From contig JAJQCA010000014.1 of the NCBI GenBank assembly GCA_021202985.1, positions 1 through 64,000 on the forward strand: DNA of 64,000 nt, read 5' to 3'. Positions 33,811 to 41,850 of this stretch are shown in pieces. The DNA is from Alistipes sp. Its GTDB lineage: Bacteria; Bacteroidota; Bacteroidia; Bacteroidales; Rikenellaceae. Made by a program: the position numbers and the translations under genes. The notes below the pieces were generated by a model. The model ran no database searches. It saw only the letters and a program-made list of their open reading frames with translations, and was not told the DNA's origin. Each line of letters starts with the position of its first letter. Position 1 is the stretch's first letter.

Positions 33811-33843
33811 GTACGGGCCTGTGAGGGATTCACAGGCCCGTAC
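33811..33843. terminator. Terminator hairpin GTACGGGCCTGTGA-GGGAT-TCACAGGCCCGTAC
   Basis: 14-bp perfect stem followed by CGCTTTT, between convergent genes. Confidence 0.8.
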
Positions 33844-34027
33844 CGCTTTTAGCCGGCTCCTCCGGTTACCGGGATCGAGAATTTCCGCATCCCATCGGAA
33901 TACCTGATATCCGGCCGTAGGGACCCGGTGATTTCAAACGCTCCTGCTTTCCCGAAAAAACAACCGGCAAACCGCCCGGAGACGGTTTTGCCGGTTAAAT
34001 TATGCGAAAATCCCGAAAGGAACCCCG

Positions 34028-35827
34028 TTACTGGATAAAAAGGTAATTGAACCGACCGAGAGGTGCGGCGTCCCCGTTAACGTAGAAATCCATTATATCT
34101 CCCTCGTTCTGCATATTGTCGACCCATTTGAATTCCAGTCCTATGTCTCCCGTAATGTCGAGAGCGTCCCGGGGTATGGCCACCACCAGAGCGTTACAGT
34201 TTACACTGTAGTCCAGTTCCGCGGCTTTTTCCCAGTTCCATCCGCCTTTACTCCGTTCCAGGACGGCTTTGGTACCGGGAGAAGTACGGTTTACAATGTA
34301 GTCATACCCTTCCCAGCCCGTGGAGTGGTTGCGGTCGGAATTAATAAGAAGGTACATCCAGGCCGGGTCGCCGCTGTCGGTGAGTTGAGTGGCGGTTTCG
34401 ACATAGAAATAGAGGTTCGCCTGATCGTATGCCACTTTGCAGAGCACGATATCGTTCCGCCCGGTGGTGTTGGTGTAGAAATCTCCGGCCCATCCACGGT
34501 GATGACGGTGGACGGTATTGCCGGGGTATGACCGGAACGCGGGAATTTCGTCCCACAGGGAAATGTCCGCAATGTCCATCCCGCTTACCGAGGGTGCCGG
34601 CGCCGGTGGTTCGGTTCCCTTGAATTTGCGCACATTGGCCGCAAGCTGGTAATAGTAATTATCGCCGTGACCGCCTTTCATCGGTTCTATATCGCGGCTG
34701 TTCTCTTGGTCGAAAGCGTCGGCGAACGCCAACTGGTCGCCGTGCCTCACCCCGCGGATTGCTATCCATTCGTTCCACCCGGTAACGAAAACAAGGTCCG
34801 GGTCACTGCCGTGTGCCCTGTCCCACTGCTCCTGGAAATTGTAGCCCCAATCCACAGCCCCCGGCTGAAAGTTGTAACCGTTGGCGTCGGTGTAGCTGCG
34901 ACCGAACACTCCCGGGTAACTCATCCACGACAAACCCATATCCGGCGCCCAGTTCTGGGCGACGCCGACGGTCATCATTTCGTACTTGCCGTCCGCCTTG
35001 CGGCCGAACATGTGCTGGGGATATATCTGGAGCCATCCCCACTGGTCGTCGCGTGACGGTGGGTCGTTATATGTGGGCATACCCGGCCTGAATGTGAAGA
35101 AATTGGCAATCTCACTGCTGTTTGCAACCTCCGGATAGGCCATAACCACGGGCTTGCCCTGCCATTTGTACCAGAGGTCGGCATACAGGCCCGGTTTATA
35201 AAGGCTCTCGTAGATATCGTCCAGCGCGGCTCCGGGCCACCAGTTAATATCGAAGGCCAGCATGAATGCAATTTTCGGCACTTTCACCCCGTCTTCGCGG
35301 GCCTGCTGAAATACTTCGCACAGGGCCATATAGGACTCCTTCCATGTAAACGCGCCGTTGGTGCAGTCGAAAAAGATAGCGTCCACACCGGCCTCTGCGA
35401 GCATTTCGGCATGCTTGCGAAGTACCCACGGATCGGTGTCGATATAGTAATCGAACAGCGGTTCGCCCCAATAAAAATAGTACCCGTCCTGCGGCCATGC
35501 CGGGTCGTAATAGTTGTTTGCCGCGGAAGGGTTTTCGGCTATAATACGAGCCGCGTCGTAGGACCTTTTGTTCTCGCCCTGCTGGGTGTGCCAGGTCCAG
35601 TAGAACATGGCCACCTGCTTGTTGGGTTTCACACCGCCCACCTCCTCGTAAGTGGGCAGCGTACGGCCGAGGGCATCCGTGGCCACAATATTTCCCTGTG
35701 TATATTCCGACGCGCCGCTGATTTCGAAGGCGCGGGTATCCGTTACCGAACCGCCCAATTGCTCGTCATCCCGGCATCCTGCCAGCAGCAAAAGCCCCGC
35801 TAATGCATAGATATATTTTTTCATCAT
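34028..35827 (-). CDS. Paralog of 31774-33585: putative GH71/GH99-like lipoprotein
   Basis: Lipobox LLLLAGC; KQVAMFYWTWHTQ, DAIFFDCTNGAFTWKESYMAL, LVFVTGWNEWIAI; same C-terminal NSDRNHSTGWEGYDYIVNR. Confidence 0.6.
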   Translation of the reverse strand: MMKKYIYALAGLLLLAGCRDDEQLGGSVTDTRAFEISGASEYTQGNIVATDALGRTLPTYEEVGGVKPNKQVAMFYWTWHTQQGENKRSYDAARIIAENPSAANNYYDPAWPQDGYYFYWGEPLFDYYIDTDPWVLRKHAEMLAEAGVDAIFFDCTNGAFTWKESYMALCEVFQQAREDGVKVPKIAFMLAFDINWWPGAALDDIYESLYKPGLYADLWYKWQGKPVVMAYPEVANSSEIANFFTFRPGMPTYNDPPSRDDQWGWLQIYPQHMFGRKADGKYEMMTVGVAQNWAPDMGLSWMSYPGVFGRSYTDANGYNFQPGAVDWGYNFQEQWDRAHGSDPDLVFVTGWNEWIAIRGVRHGDQLAFADAFDQENSRDIEPMKGGHGDNYYYQLAANVRKFKGTEPPAPAPSVSGMDIADISLWDEIPAFRSYPGNTVHRHHRGWAGDFYTNTTGRNDIVLCKVAYDQANLYFYVETATQLTDSGDPAWMYLLINSDRNHSTGWEGYDYIVNRTSPGTKAVLERSKGGWNWEKAAELDYSVNCNALVVAIPRDALDITGDIGLEFKWVDNMQNEGDIMDFYVNGDAAPLGRFNYLFIQ

Positions 35828-35842
35828 TTGTTTGTTTTAAGG

Positions 35843-36964
35843 TTATTCCCTGATTCCACCGTAAATCCACAGCTCCGACAGATAGGCATACGGTTCGCCG
35901 TAGCTCTCGACCAATGTCAACTTGAAATACCTCGACCGGACACTCTTCTGGTTGAGGTAGAAATACTGGGTATCGTCGGTACTGCCGTCGAAGTCGAAGA
36001 ACCCGGCCTCTTCCCACCGCTCGTTATCTTCGCTCACTTCGATGCGCACGGTGCGCGGACCGTAAATAAAGCCGTCGCCCTGACGTGGGGTCAGCCCTAT
36101 GGTGGAAATCACCATGTCGAGGCCGGTGTCGAAAACTGCATATACCGGAAACGCAGCCCCCACCGAGGTATGCCAGATGGTATTGTCTATATCGCCGTCC
36201 AGGAGCCATTCCGGCCCCCACTGCCCGGCAAGCGGCTCGTCGTTACAAAAAATTACCGTCCAGTCGCCTTTGTAAGCGCTTAGATCCTCCTCGGGCAGCG
36301 GAACAAAATCGGGATAGGATTGTTGGGGATGGAAATAGGTCTGTGTGATATCGTACACCGTGGCGTGTATAGTCGCACCCGACGGTGCAATGGAACCCAG
36401 GCGAAGCTCCCCGTCCGAGTCGGATTCCTCGATAACCGTCACGCTTTTGCCGGAGCGGTCGGTAAACGAGGCGCTTACCACCACCGGCATCCCCGTAACG
36501 TTCTGCCATCCGAGAATGGCCCCGCCGTAGTCGGCCCGGAGGCTGAGGGTGGCGCCTACCACCGTGAAGGCCGGATCCAGGGCGCTACCGCTTACCGTCA
36601 CAGGCACGGAAGCCTCGCCCGAAGAGTTGTAAGAGACCAGCGTAAATTCATGTTGTTCGCGGTCGAGATAACCGTCCACATTAAGCCGGCATTTGCCATC
36701 TTCGGTCTGATTCGCCTGGGCGTACTGCTCCGTGGCGCGGAAAACAACCTCCCGGCAACTGACAGGGTCGGTGTAAATAACTTCCACATAATCGTAAGAG
36801 GCGGGCATACGCCAGGAGAGTATTATCCGGCCATAGCAACTGCCGGCATCCGCCTCGGTTACCGGGTCGGGGACTCCTGCCGACCCGCTGTCCTTACTGC
36901 ACGCAAGCGCCAGGAGTGCGGGCAAGACGGCAAAAAGCAGTCTGAAGTTGATAGTTCGGTTCAT
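35843..36964 (-). CDS. Surface lipoprotein with Fn3-like repeats and C-terminal F5/8 type C (discoidin-like) domain; probable PUL surface glycan-binding protein
   Basis: Start revised to MNRTINFRLLFAVLPALLALAC (36964); C-terminal discoidin-like ISTIGLTPRQG..YGPRTVRIEVSEDNERWEEAGFFDF..SRYFKLTLVESYGEPYAYLSELWIYG. Confidence 0.75.
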   Translation of the reverse strand: MNRTINFRLLFAVLPALLALACSKDSGSAGVPDPVTEADAGSCYGRIILSWRMPASYDYVEVIYTDPVSCREVVFRATEQYAQANQTEDGKCRLNVDGYLDREQHEFTLVSYNSSGEASVPVTVSGSALDPAFTVVGATLSLRADYGGAILGWQNVTGMPVVVSASFTDRSGKSVTVIEESDSDGELRLGSIAPSGATIHATVYDITQTYFHPQQSYPDFVPLPEEDLSAYKGDWTVIFCNDEPLAGQWGPEWLLDGDIDNTIWHTSVGAAFPVYAVFDTGLDMVISTIGLTPRQGDGFIYGPRTVRIEVSEDNERWEEAGFFDFDGSTDDTQYFYLNQKSVRSRYFKLTLVESYGEPYAYLSELWIYGGIRE

Positions 36965-37148
36965 TTGTACTGGTTTTGGGTTAGAAAACATCTGGATTCG
37001 AATACTTGCAAGGTAGCGCCCCGAAACGGGAATTACGGCCGGGAATGTTCCCGGTTTTGAGCGATTTGTTCCACTCTTCCCGCTAAGCCTTGCAGGCGGC
37101 AATACGGATTTCGCACACCCGGGAGATGAAAAAAATTTATTCCAACCA

Positions 37149-37178
37149 TTGGTATTTATTTTAAAACCTCTATATTTG
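37149..37178 (+). promoter_or_regulatory. Bacteroidota promoter: -33 TTG (37149-37151), -7 TATATTTG (37171-37178)
   Basis: 19-nt spacer, about 95 nt upstream of tRNA-Asn. Confidence 0.7.
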
Positions 37179-37272
37179 CAGTCGATTTAACGAGTTCCTC
37201 ACCTGCGGGGTCGATTTCAGTCGGCCTTTCGAAGCGGCCCGGGGCGGAGAAGAAGTTTTATCGGAAACATAT

Positions 37273-37346
37273 TCCTCAATAGCTCAGTTGGTTAGAGCAC
37301 CTGACTGTTAATCAGGGGGTCCAAGGTTCAAGTCCTTGTTGAGGAG
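37273..37346 (+). tRNA. tRNA-Asn (anticodon GTT at 37307-37309)
   Basis: Cloverleaf read by eye: acceptor TCCTCAA/TTGAGGA, D-arm AGCTCAGTTGGTTAGAGC, anticodon arm CCTGA-CTGTTAA-TCAGG, T-arm CAAGG-TTCAAGT-CCTTG, discriminator G. Confidence 0.95.
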
Positions 37347-37354
37347 CACCGGGA

Positions 37355-37396
37355 CGCAAAAAGGGACTTACACATAAGTGTAAGTCCCTTTTTGCG
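37355..37396. terminator. 19-bp perfect hairpin CGCAAAAAGGGACTTACAC-ATAA-GTGTAAGTCCCTTTTTGCG
   Basis: Perfect inverted repeat with T-tract right after the tRNA. Confidence 0.88.
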
Positions 37397-37719
37397 ATTG
37401 ATATCCGGGGCAGTATACCGGCGGTCGGGTTACGGTTTTACGGGCCGGCTTCCTGTCCGGCGGCCGGACGAAGAATCCCTCTTCCCATTACCTCCCCGGC
37501 CAGCGACTTATTTGCGCGAGGCGGTAAATACTGACATCCTCACACCGCACCCACAGCCGGATTCATTTAATATTGCATATACAGAAAAGCAGTGAGCGGG
37601 ATAAGGGGCGAAAATCCTCCGGTGCGGCTGTCCTGCCGCATTTCCGACGGTTAACTTACTATAAACGAGTGCGCGAGAAGCGCGTGGGGCCGAGTGGCCT
37701 TTACGCCTGTGGGTTGTAT

Positions 37720-38622
37720 ATGGAACACTTAGAAATACTAAAAACGGACGAAAGGGCCGCCAAAGCGTTTATTCCACGCCTGGGCGGGCTTTCCGCCGGG
37801 TTCCCATCCCCGGCGACGGATTACACGGGTGATGTCGTAGACCTGAACGAGCAGCTTATCACCAGCCACGGGAACACCTATTACGCCCGGGTGCTGGACG
37901 ACTATCTGCTCGAGGGTGAACTGGAACGCGGCGACTCCGTGCTGTTCGACGTCTCCATGCGCCCGGTGCGCGGCGATCTGGCCGTGTGCGTGATAGACGG
38001 GGAGGTGGTGCTGAAACGGATCGACCGGCGGCAGGGTCGTTACTGCATCGTGGAGACCTCCGGCCGCGTGGATAGCATCGGCCCGGACAGCGATTCCTAT
38101 GTAATGGGAATCGTAACCTCCGTCATCAAAACCCGCCGGCGCAAGGGCCGCCGCACGGTCATGACCGACGAGTCGATGTTCGGCAGGCTCGTGCATTCCC
38201 ACAAACGGGCCGTCAGGTGGGGTTACAGGCCGGAAGACCCCGCGGACACGGCCAACCTGGTGGACCTCAACAGGGAACTGGTACGCAACCGTATCTACAC
38301 CGCTTATGGTGAAATTTACGGCGACTCGCTCCGGGAAGACGCCATCGACAGCGGCGACGCGGTAATCATAGACCGTATCCTCGACCCGGTGGACGGCGAT
38401 TTGGTGATGAGCTACAACCAGTCGGAATTCCTCGTGAAATATATCGAGAAGCGGGCGGACGGCCTGTGGCTCGTACCGGGCAACCGGGAGTACGAACCGC
38501 TCCGCATCTCGGAAGAGGAGGAGACCGATAAACTCGTGTGGGGGATTATAACCTATTCCATAAAACAGTTACGGCGGAAAGGGGGCGGCAATGGGAAACC
38601 GAAGACAGTTGCCCGAGTTTAA
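37720..38622 (+). CDS. umuD-like: Tandem-fused UmuD-like protein: two LexA/UmuD-type (S24) domains in one polypeptide
   Basis: Start revised to MEHLEILKTDERAAKAF. Domain 1: SAGFPSPATDYTGDVVDLN ... VLDDYLLEG ... EVVLKRID. Domain 2: WGYRPEDPADTANLVDLN ... IYGDSLRED ... EFLVKYIEK. Each ends in a GI(V/I)T.SIK.(R)RRKG segment. Confidence 0.85.
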   Translation: MEHLEILKTDERAAKAFIPRLGGLSAGFPSPATDYTGDVVDLNEQLITSHGNTYYARVLDDYLLEGELERGDSVLFDVSMRPVRGDLAVCVIDGEVVLKRIDRRQGRYCIVETSGRVDSIGPDSDSYVMGIVTSVIKTRRRKGRRTVMTDESMFGRLVHSHKRAVRWGYRPEDPADTANLVDLNRELVRNRIYTAYGEIYGDSLREDAIDSGDAVIIDRILDPVDGDLVMSYNQSEFLVKYIEKRADGLWLVPGNREYEPLRISEEEETDKLVWGIITYSIKQLRRKGGGNGKPKTVARV

Positions 38623-39952
38623 TTCGCTCGGCATCCGGATAAACTGGTACGGGCTTGCCGACGGGAACAGTTTTTACTGCTCGTGCGAAACTTCGATCCA
38701 GCCATGGCTCGAAGGCCGGCCGGTGATAGTGGCTTCGAACAGCGACAAGATCGCCATCGCGCTCAACCGCAGGGCCAAATCGCTCGGCTTCCGGATGGGG
38801 GACCTTCTTTTCGAGAAGACCCGCGAACTTAAGCAGCACGGGGTGGTGGTATTTTCGAGCAACTACGAACTCTACGGCGACCTGTCGGCCCGGATGCATA
38901 CCTGCCTCGGTTCGTTCGTGGAGGAGATGCAAATCGAGTCTATCGACGAGGTTTTCCTGAAGTTCACCGGGTTCGACGATTGGGATATCGACGATTACGG
39001 ACGTACGATTATCCGCACGGTCCGCAAGGGCCTCTGGATACCCATAGCCCTCGGCATAGCCCCCACGCAGACCCTCGCCAAAGCGGCCAACAAACTGGCC
39101 AAGACCGAACTCGACCGGGAGAGCTGTTACGTGATAGCCACGGAAGAGGACCGGGCGGAGGCGCTGCGGAAACTCCCCCTGCACCAGGTGTGGGGCATCG
39201 GCCGGCGGTGGCACGACAAGCTGTGCCGCGAACTGGGCACCGCTTCCCCCACGGCATGGGACTTCGCCTCTATGTACCGTCCGCGGGTAAGGAAACTGCT
39301 CGGCGTGACGGGCGAACGAACCTACCTGGAGCTGAACGGCATAGAATGTATCCCGTTCTCCACCGAAGTCGACACGAAAGACCGCATATCCACCTCCCGG
39401 ATGTTCGCCGAATGCGTGACGGAATACGAGGCTGTCTTCGCCGCGGTACTCGACTACCTCTCCTCGTGCTGCCGTAAACTGCGCGGCCAACGGTCATACG
39501 CCGGGTCGGTCTACGTCTATTACCACACCAGCGTGCACGAGAACTACAAGGGCCCCAAGGACGCCCGCGGGCTGAAACTGGAGTTCCCCACCCCGCTCAA
39601 CACCGAGGCCGAGATTATCCCCTACGTCCGGACCATTATGCGCACCACCTGGCCCCGTTACGCTCCGGGCCAGACCCGGTACCGCTACCAGAAGGCGGGC
39701 GTGATACTCGAAGGCATCACCACTGCCGACGCCCGCCAGCTCAACTACGACAGCGACCCGGAACACTACGCCCGGATGGAGCGCCTGCAAACTGCTAAGG
39801 ATCTTATAAACGGAACCCGCAATATGGACAGCCGCCTGCTGAAATATGCCACCCAACTCACCAAAACCAAGAAGACCAAACTTCTGCGCACCATGAAAAC
39901 GGGCAACCCCACCACACTCTGGAAGGACAGGTTCCGGATAAGGAACACCTGA
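38591..39952 (+). CDS. umuC-like: UmuC-like Y-family DNA polymerase; start overlaps the umuD-like stop by 32 nt
   Basis: LADGNSFYCSCE, VVVFSSNYELYGDLSARM, IESIDEVFLKFTG, VWGIGRRW, RYRYQKAGVILEGI. Confidence 0.93.
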   Translation: MGNRRQLPEFNSLGIRINWYGLADGNSFYCSCETSIQPWLEGRPVIVASNSDKIAIALNRRAKSLGFRMGDLLFEKTRELKQHGVVVFSSNYELYGDLSARMHTCLGSFVEEMQIESIDEVFLKFTGFDDWDIDDYGRTIIRTVRKGLWIPIALGIAPTQTLAKAANKLAKTELDRESCYVIATEEDRAEALRKLPLHQVWGIGRRWHDKLCRELGTASPTAWDFASMYRPRVRKLLGVTGERTYLELNGIECIPFSTEVDTKDRISTSRMFAECVTEYEAVFAAVLDYLSSCCRKLRGQRSYAGSVYVYYHTSVHENYKGPKDARGLKLEFPTPLNTEAEIIPYVRTIMRTTWPRYAPGQTRYRYQKAGVILEGITTADARQLNYDSDPEHYARMERLQTAKDLINGTRNMDSRLLKYATQLTKTKKTKLLRTMKTGNPTTLWKDRFRIRNT

Positions 39953-40116
39953 GCCCGCCCGGAGAAAGGGATACCGTCCATTTCTTAGTTATCCGGATAA
40001 CATATTGAAGATACACCGCCGGGCGTGCAGTGCAGTTGGGCAAAGTTCCTGAAGACGGGAAGATGCTTGATTCCCCGCTCCCGGCCGGGATACGGGACCG
40101 GTAAAGAATAGAATAT

Positions 40117-40291
40117 TTCCGCACCGGGCACGGGCCGGGAAAAAGTTAAGCAATCTCGATTCCCGTCCCGGAGTAAGTTTTCGTATCGGCAAAGGGGCAA
40201 TACTTCCGCACCGGGCACGGGGCGGGAAAAAGTTAAGCAATCCCGATTCCTCTCCCGGAGGCAAGTTCCGTATCGGAGGACAGGCAAATAC
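40117..40291. repeat. About 87-bp tandem repeat, two clear copies (40117-40203, 40204-40291) with degenerate flanking partial copies
   Basis: TTCCGCACCGGGCACGGGsCGGGAAAAAGTTAAGCAATCyCGATTCC... recurs with 87-nt period; TTCCGG at 40292 begins a partial third copy. Confidence 0.85.
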
Positions 40292-40446
40292 TTCCGGCCA
40301 CGGACGGATATGCGGACCTCTATTTTTCCGTCCGTTTCCGGGCCGTGTAGCCGGCCCGGCCGTCAACGGTAATGGCAGCGGCAAAATTGATTAAAAATAC
40401 CAAAATATTTACTTTTTAGTAAAATATCCGGTCCGCCCGATACCAC

Positions 40447-40480
40447 TTTAAGCCACGACTGGCCGATTATTTTAATTTTG
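40447..40480 (+). promoter_or_regulatory. Putative Bacteroidota promoter of the recombinase: TTTA (40447-40450) and -7 TAATTTTG (40473-40480)
   Basis: TAnnTTTG match about 26 nt before the ATG; -33 imperfect. Confidence 0.5.
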
Positions 40481-40505
40481 TATTAACCACTACGTACTAA
40501 ATATT

Positions 40506-41789
40506 ATGACAAGTTACCGTTTTCATTTCCGGCCCTCGCCAGGCAAGGGCCCCGGAATGGGCGTCCTGTTTATCCGTGTTATCCATAACCGCCGGTACAA
40601 AGATATCGGACGCGGTTACGTGATATCGGAGGACGAATGGGACCCGCAGTCAAGATGGGTAAGGTTATCCGGAACCGACCCGGCCCGCACATCCCGGCTC
40701 CAGGCCATATCGGAGTCGATGAAAGGTGATCATGCCCGTATGGAGTCACTACTTTCATTACTTTCCGCGCGGGGGGAATACACCCTGGAAGATATCGCCG
40801 CCCTGTTCGGCACCTCGCGGCAGGACAATACCCTTATGGGTTACACCGCCATTGTTAAGGAAGAGCTGGTGGCCGACGACCGTTACCGTACGGCACGGGC
40901 TTACCTCTCCGCAGCCAAAAGCCTCGTAACGTTCACGGGAAAAGATATTCCGCTGGGGGAAATCACTGCCGCGCTTATCCGTGCCTACGAAAGATACCTC
41001 TTCGACAAGGGGCTGAAGATGAACACCGTTTCATTTTATATGCGCAATCTCCGGGCTATATATTACCGGGCGGTGAAGGCAGGGCTGATAGTAAAACAAC
41101 CCGTCAACCCTTTCGATGATGTTTACACAGGTGTTTTCGAGACGCGGCGCCGTTCGCTGGACCACGATCAGATAAGCCGGCTCACCGCGCTCGAAGCCGT
41201 ATTGAACCGGAAACTGAACGAATGCGAAAGGCAGGGACGCCACGCAGTGCAAGGGGAAAGCATCCAACTGCGCCGGCTTAAAGAGGCGTTGATGTACTTT
41301 ATGTTCGCATTTCACTCCCGCGGTATGTCGTTCGTCGACCTTGCATATCTTCGGAAGTCCGACCTGACGGGCGACACTTTAATATACAAACGCCGCAAAA
41401 CGGGATTCTTTATGGAGGTTAAGATAACCCGGCCGATGAAAAAAATAATAAACTATTTCAAAAAGCAGACCGCCGCTACGCCATACATATTCCCCATAAT
41501 CGATAGCCAAACCTGCCACCGGCGGCAGTATGAAACGGCTCTGAGCCGTCAGAACAGGTTGCTGAAGGTGCTTGCGGGTATGGCCTGTATCTGCAAAAAC
41601 CTTTCTACCCACGTAGCGCGCCACACCTGGGCCACCATGGCAAAAAGGATGGGATACAGCATACCGGTAATAAGCGAGGGATTGGGTCACCGCGATACCA
41701 AGGTCACGTCTATTTACCTCGATTCGTTCGGGAGATCCACCCTCGACGAACTGAGCACACGCCTGTCCAAAGCCGTAAACGCCGCATAA
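40506..41789 (+). CDS. Tyrosine-type site-specific recombinase (Bacteroidota integrase/invertase type)
   Basis: Catalytic set present: Arg in FHSRGMSFVDLAYL, Lys in KRRKTGF, THVARHTWATMA (HxxR), GLGHRDTKVTSIYLDSF (H, Tyr). Confidence 0.95.
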   Translation: MTSYRFHFRPSPGKGPGMGVLFIRVIHNRRYKDIGRGYVISEDEWDPQSRWVRLSGTDPARTSRLQAISESMKGDHARMESLLSLLSARGEYTLEDIAALFGTSRQDNTLMGYTAIVKEELVADDRYRTARAYLSAAKSLVTFTGKDIPLGEITAALIRAYERYLFDKGLKMNTVSFYMRNLRAIYYRAVKAGLIVKQPVNPFDDVYTGVFETRRRSLDHDQISRLTALEAVLNRKLNECERQGRHAVQGESIQLRRLKEALMYFMFAFHSRGMSFVDLAYLRKSDLTGDTLIYKRRKTGFFMEVKITRPMKKIINYFKKQTAATPYIFPIIDSQTCHRRQYETALSRQNRLLKVLAGMACICKNLSTHVARHTWATMAKRMGYSIPVISEGLGHRDTKVTSIYLDSFGRSTLDELSTRLSKAVNAA

Positions 41790-41830
41790 AAATGTGTTAT
41801 TAAGAAAGGGCGGATAACGAAATAAAAAAA

Positions 41831-41850
41831 TGTCACTTTCAGAGTGACAG
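41831..41850 (+). repeat. Left inverted repeat (predicted crossover site): TGTCACTTTCAGAGTGACAG
   Basis: Exact reverse complement of 42397-42416; itself a dyad TGTCACT-TTCAG-AGTGACA. Confidence 0.95.

Noticed and set aside
37623-37640. TGCGGC-TGTCCT-GCCGCA palindrome upstream of umuD as an SOS operator
   Set aside because: A short GC-rich dyad is expected by chance here and matches no LexA box I can name.
37573-37719. N-terminal 49-residue extension of the UmuD-like ORF
   Set aside because: Composition is non-UmuD-like; ATG at 37720 (MEHLEILKTDERAAKAF) is a better start.
40150-40250. GTTAAGC in each 87-bp repeat fits the attC right core GTTRRRY, hinting at an integron cassette array
   Set aside because: No matching RYYYAAC inverse core or attC fold seen, no cassette ORFs between copies, and the neighbouring recombinase is a Bacteroidota-type enzyme rather than a recognisable IntI.
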